Of a DNA stretch of 64,000 bases, positions 16,791-25,634 are shown piece after piece. Under the pieces are notes generated by a model. It worked only from the letters and a program-made list of their open reading frames with translations, had not been told where the DNA came from and ran no database searches. The position numbers and the translations under genes were made by a program. How positions within the stretch are numbered: the first letter of the stretch is position 1; every line of letters begins with the position of its first letter. Origin of the DNA: Pseudomonas sp. (GTDB lineage Bacteria; Pseudomonadota; Gammaproteobacteria; Pseudomonadales; Pseudomonadaceae); NCBI RefSeq assembly GCF_030683065.1, contig NZ_JAUXMX010000062.1, forward strand, positions 108,123 through 172,122, written 5' to 3'.

Positions 16791-19700
16791 TGTGCTGGCT
16801 CCTCGCCCAGTGTTTCGCTCTTTTTGCTTTCCTTGCTTTCCTTGCCATGGAACAGAGAAGAGACGACGACGAAGAACAGGGGAACCCAGAAAATCGCCAG
16901 GATGGTCGCGCTGGTCATGCCGCCGAGTACCCCGGTACCGATGGCGTGCTGGCTGCCCGAGCCGGCGCCGGTGGAGATGGCCAGTGGCACCACGCCGAGG
17001 CCGAAGGCCAGCGAGGTCATGATGATCGGGCGCAAGCGCATGCGACAGGCTTCGATCGCCGCTTCGCTCAGACTTCGCCCTTGTTCGTGCAGCTCCTTGG
17101 CGAACTCGACGATCAGAATGGCGTTTTTCGACGCCAGGCCAATGGTCGTCAGCAAGCCGACCTGGAAGTACACATCGTTGGACAGCCCGCGCATGCTGGT
17201 GGCCGCCAGGGCGCCAATGATACCCAGGGGCACCACCAGCATCACCGCAATCGGGATCGACCAGCTCTCATACAGGGCCGCCAGGCAGAGGAACACCATC
17301 AGCAGCGAGATCGCATACAGGGCCGGAGCTTGCGAGCCGGACAGGCGCTCCTCGTAGGACAGCCCGGTCCAGGAAAAACCGATGCCTGCCGGCAGTTTTT
17401 TCGCCAGCGCTTCGACTTCCGCCATGGCCTCACCGGAGCTGTAGCCAGGTGCTGGGGTACCGAGGATTTCCATGGCCGCGACACCGTTGTAACGGGTCAG
17501 CTTGGGCGCGCCGTAGATCCACTCGCCACTGGCGAAGGCCGAGAAGGGCACCATCTCGCCGCTGTCGTTGCGCACGTACCACTTGTCCAAGTCTTCCGGG
17601 CTCATTCGCGAGCTGGGTTGGCCCTGCAGGTACACCTTCTTCACCCGGCCGCGGTCGATGAAATCGTTGACGTAGCTGCCACCCAGGGCAATCGACAGGG
17701 TCTGGTTGATGTTTGCCAGGGTCACCCCGAGGGCGCTGGCGCGTTCGTCGTCGATGCTCAGTTGGTACTGCGGTTCGTCGTTCAGCCCGTTGGGGCGTAC
17801 GCCCGCCAGCACCTTGCTTTTCGCGGCCATACCGAGGAACTGGTTGCGCGCTTCCATCAGTTTGTCGTGGCCAAGCCCGGCGCGATCCTGAAGGAATACG
17901 TCGAAGCCGCTGGCGTTGCCCAATTCCATGACTGCCGGCGGCACGAAGGCGAACACCATGGCGTCACGCAAACTGAAGAAGTGCTGTTGCGCGCGTTGCG
18001 CCACGTTGAACACGCTGTTCTCCGCCGTGCGTTCGCCCCAGGGCTTGAGCATGATGAAGGCCATGCCCGAGCTCTGGCCGCGACCGGCGAAGTTGAAACC
18101 GGTGACGGTGAATACCGAGTTGACTGCATCCGCCTCGGCGCTGAGCAGGTGGCTGCGCATCTCGTCGACCACCACCTGGGTGCGTTCTGCGGTAGAGCCA
18201 GCCGGCGTTTGCACCTGGGCGAACAATACGCCCTGATCTTCTTCCGGGAGGAAGGTCGTGGGGATGCGGGTAAATAGCACGACCATACCAATGACGATCA
18301 GCAGGTAGGCCAGCAGGTACGGCAGTTTGTGCCGCAGCATGCTTGCGACGCCGCGCTCATAGCGTTGCACGCCGCTGTCGAAGCTACGGTTGAACCAGCC
18401 GAAGAAACCGCGCTTGGGCGCATGCTCGCCTTTGGCAATCGGCTTGAGCATGGTCGCGCACAGCGCTGGGGTGAATATCAGCGCGACCAGCACCGACAGC
18501 ACCATGGCCGAGACGATGGTGATCGAGAACTGCTGGTAGATCACCCCGGTCGAACCGCTGAAGAACGCCATCGGCAGCAGCACGGCGGTCAAGACCAGGC
18601 CGATGCCGACCAGCGCACCCTGGATCTGACCCATGGATTTGCGCGTGGCTTCTTTCGGTGACAGGCCCTCTTCAGCCATCACTCGTTCGACGTTCTCCAC
18701 CACCACGATGGCATCGTCGACCAGCAGGCCGATCGCCAGCACCATGCCGAACATGGTCAGGGTATTGATGCTGAAACCGAAGGCGGCGAGCACGCCGAAG
18801 GTGCCGAGCAGCACCACCGGCACCGTCATGGTGGTGATCACCGTGGCGCGGAAGTTCTGCAGAAACAGGTACATCACCAGAAACACCAGGGCAACGGCTT
18901 CGAGCAGGGTGTACACCACGCCGGAAATCGACTCGGTCACCACCGGTGTGGTGTCGTACGGGAACACCACTTCCATGCCTGGCGGGAAGAAGGGTTCTAG
19001 TTCGGCAATCGTGGCGCGCAGGGCCTTGGCGGTTTCCAGGGCGTTGGCACCGGTCGCCAACTTGACGGCCAGGCCAGAGGCCGGCTTGCCGTTGAACTGG
19101 GCGCTGACACCATAGTTTTCGCCGCCCAGGGCGACCTCGGCTACATCACTCAGGCGTACTTGCGAGCCGTCCGGGTTGACCTTGAGCAGGATGGCTTTGA
19201 ATTGCTCGGCGCTCTGCAGGCGGGTCTTGCCGATGATGGTGGCGTTCAATTGCTGGCCTTGCACAGCCGGCAAACCGCCGAGTTGACCCGAGGAGACCTG
19301 GACGTTCTGCGCGGTAATGGCGCTCTTTACGTCCATCGGCGTCAGCTGGAAGTTGTTCAGCTTGGCCGGATCGAGCCAGATGCGCATGGCGTACTGGGCG
19401 CCGAACACCTGGAAGTCACCGACGCCTGCAGTGCGCGAGATCGGGTCCTGCATGTTGGAGACGATGTAGTTGGCCAGGTCGTCCTTGTTCATGCTGCCGT
19501 CCTGGGAGACCAGGCCGATCACCATCAGGAAGTTCTTTACCGCCTTGGTCACACGGATGCCCTGCTGCTGAACTTCTTGCGGCAGTAGCGGGGTGGCCAG
19601 GTTGAGTTTGTTCTGTACCTGTACCTGGGCGGTGTCCGGGTTGGTGCCCTGGTTGAAGGTGGCGGTGATGGCCATGCTGCCGTCGGAATTACTTTCCGAG

Positions 19701-19936
19701 GTCACATAACGCAAGTTGTCGATGCCGTTGAGCTGCTGCTCGATAACCTGCACCACTGTGTCCTGCACCGTCTGTGCCGACGCGCCCGGGTAGCTCACGG
19801 CGATGGCAATGGCCGGCGGCGCGATGCTCGGGTATTGGTTGATGGGCAGCTTGAGCAGCGACAGCGCACCGACCAACATGATGACCAGGGCAATCACCCA
19901 GGCGAAGATGGGCCGATCAATAAAGAATTTCGACAT
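16787..19936 (-). CDS. ttgB: RND multidrug efflux permease (MexB/TtgB type)
   Basis: A 1049-residue HAE1-family inner-membrane proton/drug antiporter with twelve membrane helices and two large periplasmic loops. The helix-4 motif with paired aspartates (VDDAIVVVENVER) and the N-terminal FIDRPIFAWV sequence are typical. It captures drugs, solvents and dyes and exports them through TtgA and TtgC. The start lies three bases from the adaptor stop. Confidence 0.95.
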   Translation of the reverse strand: MSKFFIDRPIFAWVIALVIMLVGALSLLKLPINQYPSIAPPAIAIAVSYPGASAQTVQDTVVQVIEQQLNGIDNLRYVTSESNSDGSMAITATFNQGTNPDTAQVQVQNKLNLATPLLPQEVQQQGIRVTKAVKNFLMVIGLVSQDGSMNKDDLANYIVSNMQDPISRTAGVGDFQVFGAQYAMRIWLDPAKLNNFQLTPMDVKSAITAQNVQVSSGQLGGLPAVQGQQLNATIIGKTRLQSAEQFKAILLKVNPDGSQVRLSDVAEVALGGENYGVSAQFNGKPASGLAVKLATGANALETAKALRATIAELEPFFPPGMEVVFPYDTTPVVTESISGVVYTLLEAVALVFLVMYLFLQNFRATVITTMTVPVVLLGTFGVLAAFGFSINTLTMFGMVLAIGLLVDDAIVVVENVERVMAEEGLSPKEATRKSMGQIQGALVGIGLVLTAVLLPMAFFSGSTGVIYQQFSITIVSAMVLSVLVALIFTPALCATMLKPIAKGEHAPKRGFFGWFNRSFDSGVQRYERGVASMLRHKLPYLLAYLLIVIGMVVLFTRIPTTFLPEEDQGVLFAQVQTPAGSTAERTQVVVDEMRSHLLSAEADAVNSVFTVTGFNFAGRGQSSGMAFIMLKPWGERTAENSVFNVAQRAQQHFFSLRDAMVFAFVPPAVMELGNASGFDVFLQDRAGLGHDKLMEARNQFLGMAAKSKVLAGVRPNGLNDEPQYQLSIDDERASALGVTLANINQTLSIALGGSYVNDFIDRGRVKKVYLQGQPSSRMSPEDLDKWYVRNDSGEMVPFSAFASGEWIYGAPKLTRYNGVAAMEILGTPAPGYSSGEAMAEVEALAKKLPAGIGFSWTGLSYEERLSGSQAPALYAISLLMVFLCLAALYESWSIPIAVMLVVPLGIIGALAATSMRGLSNDVYFQVGLLTTIGLASKNAILIVEFAKELHEQGRSLSEAAIEACRMRLRPIIMTSLAFGLGVVPLAISTGAGSGSQHAIGTGVLGGMTSATILAIFWVPLFFVVVSSLFHGKESKESKKSETLGEEPAQ

Positions 19937-19939
19937 GCC

Positions 19940-21088
19940 TTACTCCCCTTGGGCGCTAGTGTTTGCGGTGTCAGGGGACGGGTTAGCGACCTTTACATTG
20001 CTCGCCTCGCTGACGCTGACTTCGTCGCCGGGCTTGATGAACTGCAGGCCTTCGGTGATCAGGCGGTCGCCGCTGTGCAAACCGTCATTGATCAGCCACT
20101 GATCGCCGATGGTGCGGTCGGCCTTGAGTTCACGCAGTTCTACCTTGTTGTCCTGATTGACTACCAAGGCCGTGGGTTGGCCTTTCATATTGCGGGTTAC
20201 GCCTTGTTGCGGGGCGAGGATTGCCTCGCTGTTGACCCCGGCCTGCAACTGGGCATGAACGAACATGCCCGGTAGCAGATGCTGATTCGGGTTAGGAAAC
20301 ACTGCGCGCAGCGTCACCGAGCCGGTGCCTTCATCGACCGATACTTCGGCAAACTCCAGCTGGCCAGACTCCGCGTATTCGCTGCCATCCTCCAGGATCA
20401 GCTTGACCCTGGCGGCATTCTCGCTGGCTTTCTGCAGCTGCCCGCTGGCCAGTTCCCGGCGTAGCTTGAGCATTTCAACCGATGACTGGGTGACGTCGAC
20501 ATAGATCGGATCCAGCTGCTGGATGACCGCCATGGCGTTGCTCTGGCCACTACTGACCAGCGCGCCTTCGGTTATCGCCGAGCGACCGATGCGCCCGGAG
20601 ATCGGCGCCAGCACCTTGGTGTAGCGCAGATTGATCTGCGCGCTTTGCACAACGGCTTCGGCTTGCAGGCGTTTGGCTTGCGCCTCATCGAACTCCTGAC
20701 GGCTGACGGCCTGCTCATCGACCAGCAATTTGTAGCGGTCCGCCAGGGATTTGCTCGACTGCAGCGAGGCCTGCGCACTTTTCAGGGTCGCTTCATAGAT
20801 CGAGGGATCGATCTGATACAGCTGCTGCCCGGCTTTGACCTCGCGGCCCTCGGCGAACAGGCGCTTGAGGATGATGCCGTTGACCTGTGGGCGCACTTCA
20901 GCAATGCGGTACGCGGTGGTGCGCCCCGGCAGCTCTGAGGTCAGGGTGAAGGCCTGCGTTTGCAGGGTAACCACGCCAACCTTGGGCAGTTCTGCGGCAG
21001 GCGCCGCTTCTTCCTGTTGGCAGCCGCTGAGCAGTGCGGTCAAGGCGGCGGCGGTTACCAGCGCGGGGAAAAGTCCAGTGAATCGCAT
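19940..21088 (-). CDS. ttgA: RND efflux periplasmic adaptor (MexA/TtgA type)
   Basis: A 382-residue membrane-fusion lipoprotein: signal peptide with lipobox LLSGC, then lipoyl, alpha-hairpin and beta-barrel segments typical of AcrA/MexA. It links the pump to the outer-membrane channel. The start MRFTGLFPA at 21088 is chosen because the signal peptide begins there. First gene of the operon, divergent from the TetR repressor. Confidence 0.93.
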   Translation of the reverse strand: MRFTGLFPALVTAAALTALLSGCQQEEAAPAAELPKVGVVTLQTQAFTLTSELPGRTTAYRIAEVRPQVNGIILKRLFAEGREVKAGQQLYQIDPSIYEATLKSAQASLQSSKSLADRYKLLVDEQAVSRQEFDEAQAKRLQAEAVVQSAQINLRYTKVLAPISGRIGRSAITEGALVSSGQSNAMAVIQQLDPIYVDVTQSSVEMLKLRRELASGQLQKASENAARVKLILEDGSEYAESGQLEFAEVSVDEGTGSVTLRAVFPNPNQHLLPGMFVHAQLQAGVNSEAILAPQQGVTRNMKGQPTALVVNQDNKVELRELKADRTIGDQWLINDGLHSGDRLITEGLQFIKPGDEVSVSEASNVKVANPSPDTANTSAQGE

Positions 21089-21177
21089 GTGAGCCTCGGT
21101 CAGGAGCGTGGCAAGACGCTTGAGCAAAATGCCAGTGACAAATTTGGATTAGGGCTTGGATAAGTAGCGTGCTAATC

Positions 21178-21208
21178 AATATACTTACGTTCGAGAATGT
21201 TTGTAAGT
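21178..21208. promoter_or_regulatory. TtgR-type operator between ttgA and the repressor
   Basis: The segment contains AATATACTTAC and, after a short spacer, TGTTTGTAAGT. From memory this closely resembles the reverse of the P. putida TtgR operator. It lies in the divergent promoter region, so one repressor would control both genes. Confidence 0.7.
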
Positions 21209-21320
21209 GGTTTTTAATACGTAGAAGCAACAACGTGTAAAAAAACGGCCGAAGGCTCAAAGAAAGCCGCGCCTAAAAATAGAGTCCTGCGTGAAGCCAT
21301 CCTGATTGAGGGTTACTGCC

Positions 21321-21953
21321 ATGGTTCGTCGTACCAAAGAGGAGGCTCAGCAGACGCGCTGCCAGATACTCGAAGCGGCTGAGAAAGCCTTCTATGAGCG
21401 CGGTATATCGCGCACCACGCTGGCCGAAATTGCCGGTATTGCCGGCGTGACGCGCGGCGCGATCTACTGGCATTTCAAGGACAAGGCCGGCCTGCTGCAG
21501 GCCATGCTGAAGAGTTTGCATGAGCCTCTGGACGAACTGGCCACGGCTGGCGAAAACCCCGATGGGGCCGACCCGCTGGGCTGCATGCGTCAGCTGCTGA
21601 TCACGCTGTTGCAGCGGGTTGCGCTGGATGCAAAAACCCGCAGGATCACTGAAATCCTCTTTCACCGCTGCGAACTCACCGACGAGATGAGCGACTTGCG
21701 CCAGCAGCGCAGAACCGACAGCCTGGAATGCAACGGGCGCATTGATCAGTCACTGCGCAATGCGATCCTCCGCGGGCAACTCCCGGCAACCCTGGATACC
21801 GCGCGCGCAGCGATCTGCCTGCATGCCTACATCGATGGCCTGCTCAGTCAGTGGCTGCTGGTGCCGGAAAGTTTCTCGCTGCAACACGATGCCGAAATGC
21901 TGGTCGATAGCGCCCTGGACATGCTGCGCGAAAGCCAGGCGTTGCGCCGGTAG
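21321..21953 (+). CDS. ttgR: TetR-family efflux repressor (TtgR type)
   Basis: A 210-residue regulator starting MVRRTKEEAQQTR, the usual TtgR/ArpR opening, with a helix-turn-helix (about 30-50, TTLAEIAGIAGVTRGAIYWHF) and a ligand-binding C-domain. The length equals P. putida TtgR. ATG 21321 is preferred over one five codons upstream for this reason. It should repress ttgABC and itself until drugs or flavonoid-like ligands bind. Confidence 0.9.
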   Translation: MVRRTKEEAQQTRCQILEAAEKAFYERGISRTTLAEIAGIAGVTRGAIYWHFKDKAGLLQAMLKSLHEPLDELATAGENPDGADPLGCMRQLLITLLQRVALDAKTRRITEILFHRCELTDEMSDLRQQRRTDSLECNGRIDQSLRNAILRGQLPATLDTARAAICLHAYIDGLLSQWLLVPESFSLQHDAEMLVDSALDMLRESQALRR

Positions 21954-22391
21954 GCAGGCCGTGGCTCGGGGTTGCGGGCGTTGTGTGGTTAGTCACTCGC
22001 CTAGCGGATCTTGCGCAGGCAGCAGAAGACTCATGCCGAGACACGAACAAGAGACAAGCCTTGCTCTGGCGCCGTTGAAGCGCGGATACCACTACAGGGA
22101 GCTACTTTTATTGAGCCTGTAGCCACGATTGTTCCGTGAGAGGCGCTCCGGAAACTATTTGCCAGGCGCTATTCTGCATGTCCGTAACAGGGCCGTGCAG
22201 GCTTTCCAGTTGCATCGTGGCGGTGATCATGGCGTTGTCGACCATCTCATTGGGCGCGTTGCCAGATCGCCCGATCTGGCAACGCTAACCTAGGGGCAGT
22301 GAAAAATCTTGCGTGCACGGCCGTCTTCAAGCCTGACTCCTTCTGAGTCTGTCTTGCCGCTACGGTTGATATTTCCACAGCCTCTACTGAC
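21954..22391. other. Intergenic region between ttgR and the LLM monooxygenase
   Basis: These 438 bases contain no convincing gene. The one clear structure is the perfect inverted repeat at 22258-22283. The rest has weak Pseudomonas-like base composition with no recognisable remnant. Confidence 0.5.
22258..22283. repeat. Perfect 12-bp inverted repeat
   Basis: gttgccagatcg and cgatctggcaac flank a two-base loop, giving a perfect 12-pair stem about 110 bases beyond the stop of the minus-strand monooxygenase. No T run follows on either strand, so it is either a factor-dependent transcript end or a protein-binding palindrome. Confidence 0.6.
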
Positions 22392-23435
22392 TCAGATAAA
22401 CGCCGGCACCACGTGCTTGATGAACAGCTCCAGCGACTTCTTCTTCTCGGCATGGGGCAGGCTGTTGTCGGCCCAGAAGCTGAATTCGTCGACGCCCAGT
22501 TCCTGGTAATAACGGATGCGCGCGATGACTTCTTCGGGGGTGCCGATCATGGTGTTCTTGCGGATGTTCTCCAGCTCGAACTCTGGGCGACCCTCGAATT
22601 TTTCTTCTGGGCTCGGTGGCAGGATGCCGTTGACCGGGCTTTGCTTATTGCCGAACCAGGCATCGAAGGTGCGGTAGAAGCGCGAGATGGCAGCGGCGCC
22701 AACCTTCCAGCCTTCGCTGTCTTCAGGGCTGTAGACGTGGGTGTGGCGAAGCACCATCAGTTGCGGACGTGGCACTTCTGGGTTGTTTGCCAGGGCGGCT
22801 TCGAACTTGTTCTTCAGGTCGACCACTTCCTCGTCGCCCTTCATCAAAGGGGTGACCATCACGTTGCAGCCGTTCTTCACCGCGAAGTTGTGCGAGTCCG
22901 GATCACGCGCGGCGATCCAGATTGGCGGGGTAGGCGTCTGGATCGGCCGAGGCGAGGAGGTGGATAGGGGGAACTTCCAGATCTCGCCATCGTGGGCGTA
23001 GTCGCCCTGCCACAGTGCCTTGACCACAGGAACCATCTCGCGCAGATGCTGGCCGCCGGAAGAAGCCGGCATGCCGCCTGCCAATCGGTCGAATTCATAC
23101 TGATAGGCGCCACGGGCCAAGCCGACTTCCATGCGACCGTTACTGATCACGTCGAGCAGGGCGCATTCACCTGCAACCCGGATGGGGTGCCAGAACGGCG
23201 CGATGATGGTGCCGGCACCGAGGCGGATGGTCGTGGTTTTTGCTGCCAGATAAGCCAATAGGGGCATCGGACTTGGCGAGATGGTGTATTCCATCGAGTG
23301 GTGCTCGCCAATCCAGACGGTGCTGAAGCCACCGGCTTCGGCCATCAGCGTCAATTCGGTAAGGTTCTCGAAGAGCTGGCGGTGGCTGACTTGCTCATCG
23401 TAGCGCTCCATATGGACGAACAACGAAAATTTCAT
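22392..23435 (-). CDS. LLM-class flavin-dependent monooxygenase
   Basis: A 347-residue bacterial-luciferase-like protein with the TIM-barrel pattern of group C flavin monooxygenases (EHHSMEY near 45-51, DVISNGRMEVGLARG near 95-109). It would need reduced FMN from the flavin reductases nearby. In the trigonelline pathway a TgnB protein of this class opens the N-methylpyridinium ring; here that role is inferred from the surrounding ALDH, hydrolase and reductase genes. Clear gaggaa ribosome site. It is transcribed alone from a promoter with the shared ATGGTATACC operator. Confidence 0.82.
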   Translation of the reverse strand: MKFSLFVHMERYDEQVSHRQLFENLTELTLMAEAGGFSTVWIGEHHSMEYTISPSPMPLLAYLAAKTTTIRLGAGTIIAPFWHPIRVAGECALLDVISNGRMEVGLARGAYQYEFDRLAGGMPASSGGQHLREMVPVVKALWQGDYAHDGEIWKFPLSTSSPRPIQTPTPPIWIAARDPDSHNFAVKNGCNVMVTPLMKGDEEVVDLKNKFEAALANNPEVPRPQLMVLRHTHVYSPEDSEGWKVGAAAISRFYRTFDAWFGNKQSPVNGILPPSPEEKFEGRPEFELENIRKNTMIGTPEEVIARIRYYQELGVDEFSFWADNSLPHAEKKKSLELFIKHVVPAFI

Positions 23436-23804
23436 GAAGAGTTCCTCGAATCTGTTTTTGTTCGGCCCGTGATCGGCCGGTTGCGGTCAAGCGTGCACTG
23501 CGCTTGTGTTTTGCTGATTCCGCTCGTGTCAGGGTGATGCTGCAAGCAAGGCAAGACGGATCATTAAATTCTGGTATACCATAATACGAAATGGCTGCAA
23601 GATATTTCTGCCTGACGTGTCGGGTTCAGACAAGTGGCGCGGCTACCCTTGCGCGCAAATGAGCGGCGACTGCTGCGCTGATCGCTCGGTTCGGGCTGGG
23701 CTTACTAGTCGTCGGGTGCACATTCTTGCACTGCTACTCAGTGCTGCCCGGACCACGGCGGCAGCAGGGCATTACCGCTGCAACACGTTGCATGCGATGG
23801 CTTG
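23436..23804. other. Intergenic region with operator upstream of the monooxygenase
   Basis: These 369 bases hold the shared operator at 23572-23589. Beyond it no gene or remnant was recognised. Confidence 0.5.
23572..23589. promoter_or_regulatory. Shared island operator, site 1
   Basis: TGGTATACCATAATACGA: a GGTATACC palindrome with the AATACGA extension seen in sites 5 and 6. It lies about 140 bases upstream of the monooxygenase start and is a candidate site for the GntR/FCD regulator at 34.3-35.0 kb. Confidence 0.7.
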
Positions 23805-24290
23805 TCAGGCGAAGGCGTGCAGGGCGCCCATCTTGCCGTGGCAGTAGATCATGGGGGCGACCTGCTGCTGCGGCACAATCAGGTTCTTGATGGCGCCTAC
23901 CATGATGGCGTGGTCGCCACCTTCGTACTCGCGCCAGAGCTCGCACTCGATGATCGCCGTGGCATTACTCAGCAGCGGGTTGCCGAGTTCGCTCAGGCGC
24001 CATTCGATGCCCTGCGTCTTGTCTTTACCCTTGCTGGCGAATGCATAAGCTTCATGTTTCTGGTCGGCGGTCAGCACGTGAATGGCGAACTGCTTGCGAG
24101 CGATCAGGATCGGATAGGAGTCTGAGTTGTAGTTTGGGCAGAATAGAACCAGGGCCGGCTCCATGGACAGCGAGCTGAAGGCGCTGGCGGTCAGGCCGAC
24201 CATCTCGCCCTCGTCATTCAGGGTGGTGATGACAGTGACTCCCGAGGGAAAGGAGCCCATGACCTGCTTGTAGACGACTTGATTGATCAT
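23805..24290 (-). CDS. FMN reductase partner protein, copy 1
   Basis: A 161-residue flavin reductase domain protein (FMN-binding split barrel). The GSFPSGVTVIT opening, an SAFSSLS motif and a late GGDHAI motif are standard for two-component monooxygenase reductases (HpaC/TgnA type). It supplies FMNH2 to the LLM monooxygenase. A close paralogue lies at 37055-37540. Its promoter carries operator site 2. Confidence 0.85.
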   Translation of the reverse strand: MINQVVYKQVMGSFPSGVTVITTLNDEGEMVGLTASAFSSLSMEPALVLFCPNYNSDSYPILIARKQFAIHVLTADQKHEAYAFASKGKDKTQGIEWRLSELGNPLLSNATAIIECELWREYEGGDHAIMVGAIKNLIVPQQQVAPMIYCHGKMGALHAFA

Positions 24291-24334
24291 TTCGTGCAGC
24301 CTCTTTTATTCGTACACGCCATTATTATGATCTT

Positions 24335-24346
24335 ATGGTATACCAT
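24335..24346. promoter_or_regulatory. Shared island operator, site 2
   Basis: A perfect ATGGTATACCAT palindrome followed by aatatgag, about 45 bases upstream of the first flavin reductase. Confidence 0.72.
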
Positions 24347-24413
24347 AATATGAGTTATGCAAGCTTATCGGAGCGCTCGCCATCGGCAGTCAAATTTCAG
24401 GATGAGAGGCTGG

Positions 24414-25430
24414 TTACTGCGCCTGCCAGGCGTTCCAGCGCTGGCTGATGGCTTCGCTATTCTTGCTCCAGTATTTGACGTTCAGCGTGATCTGACTGTC
24501 CTTATGAGCGCTGGGTAGGTTCCCGGACAGTTCTGGTGGAATCAGCGCTTCGCTGCTCAGGCTGACCGGTGCATAACCGGTGAGGCTTGCGAAAGCCGCT
24601 TGGGCTTTGGGCTTGCTGGCGTAGCCGAGAAACTGTTTGGCGGCCTCGACATTTTTTGAGCCACGGGGGATCACCAGAAAATCACCGGTCACCAGGTTCT
24701 GCCGCCAAGTGATATCAACTGTCGCGCCCCCCTGTTTCAAGGCATGCACGCGGCCGTTCCAGAACATGCCCAGGTTTGCCTGTCCAGACGAGAGCAAGGC
24801 CTGGGACTCGTCGCCGCTGCCCCACCAGAGGATGTGTTGCTTGATGGTGTCGAGTTTACGGAAGGCCCGATCCAGATCCAGTGGGTAAAGACTCTCAGGT
24901 GCAACCCCATCAGCCAGCAAGGCCATCTCCAGTACACCGGGGCTTGGCCACTTATAAAGTGAGCGTTTACCGGGGTATTTTTCTGTATCGAACAGGGCTG
25001 CCCAGCCCTCTGGTACATGGGCCAGTTGCGCGGTGTTGTAACCGAGCACGAAGGAAAAGTAGAAAGAGCCAACACCATAAACGGTGACGAAGCGTGGATC
25101 GATGTCGCGTTGTGCGATCTGTTTAAGATCCAGCGGTTCAAGCAACCCTTCGCGGCCAGCGCGCAGGGCAAAGTCTGCCTCGACGTCGACCACGTCCCAT
25201 GTGACGTTACCGCTCAGCACCATCGCTCGGAATGCGTTGTAGTCAGTGGGGCCTGTCGACCGCACCTGGATACCCGTTTCCTGGGTAAAGGGAGCGATCC
25301 AGGTGTCCTCCTGCGCGGCCTGAGTCGAGCCACCCCAGCTAACAAACGTGAGTGCCTGTTCTGCCTGAACAGATAGGTTTGCGGACAGCAGCGTTGCGCC
25401 TAGCACCATCGTCAATAATTTCCTGCCCAT
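24414..25430 (-). CDS. Pot-type ABC transporter binding protein, copy 1
   Basis: A 338-residue periplasmic protein with a Sec signal peptide (about 1-23) and the PotD/PotF-like fold (LTFVSWGGSTQ at the mature N-terminus). It is paralogous to the binding protein at 30785-31810 but separated from the permease genes. Such proteins bind polyamines, amino-acid betaines or other cationic N compounds. In this island a pyridine betaine is more likely than polyamine. Divergent from the chemoreceptor gene, it may deliver ligand to both the importer and the receptor; this is inference. Confidence 0.82.
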   Translation of the reverse strand: MGRKLLTMVLGATLLSANLSVQAEQALTFVSWGGSTQAAQEDTWIAPFTQETGIQVRSTGPTDYNAFRAMVLSGNVTWDVVDVEADFALRAGREGLLEPLDLKQIAQRDIDPRFVTVYGVGSFYFSFVLGYNTAQLAHVPEGWAALFDTEKYPGKRSLYKWPSPGVLEMALLADGVAPESLYPLDLDRAFRKLDTIKQHILWWGSGDESQALLSSGQANLGMFWNGRVHALKQGGATVDITWRQNLVTGDFLVIPRGSKNVEAAKQFLGYASKPKAQAAFASLTGYAPVSLSSEALIPPELSGNLPSAHKDSQITLNVKYWSKNSEAISQRWNAWQAQ

Positions 25431-25481
25431 ATGCGCTGTTTCCTCTTGCGGTCACTTTGGGTGGCGGGCAGGTAACCTGAC

Positions 25482-25507
25482 ATGGTATTCCGCTTATTGG
25501 TATACCA
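25482..25507. promoter_or_regulatory. Shared island operator, site 3 (double)
   Basis: ATGGTATTCC and, a few bases on, TGGTATACCATAATATTC lie in the promoter region between the divergent binding-protein and chemoreceptor genes. Both halves match the shared motif, the second better. Confidence 0.7.
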
Positions 25508-25634
25508 TAATATTCATTTTGGATGATTTAACGGGGGGATCTGTGCGTTGTCTCTCGGTCGCGAGTGGCCTGAGGCGAATGTTGGATACCAGAGCATCGA
25601 TCCGCAGTGCAGTTCCGTTTTCTAGGGGAAAGAA

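Noticed and set aside
16790..18277. 495-codon plus-strand frame opposite the RND pump
   Set aside because: Antisense of a highly conserved permease; Gln/His/Arg-rich translation typical of a shadow.
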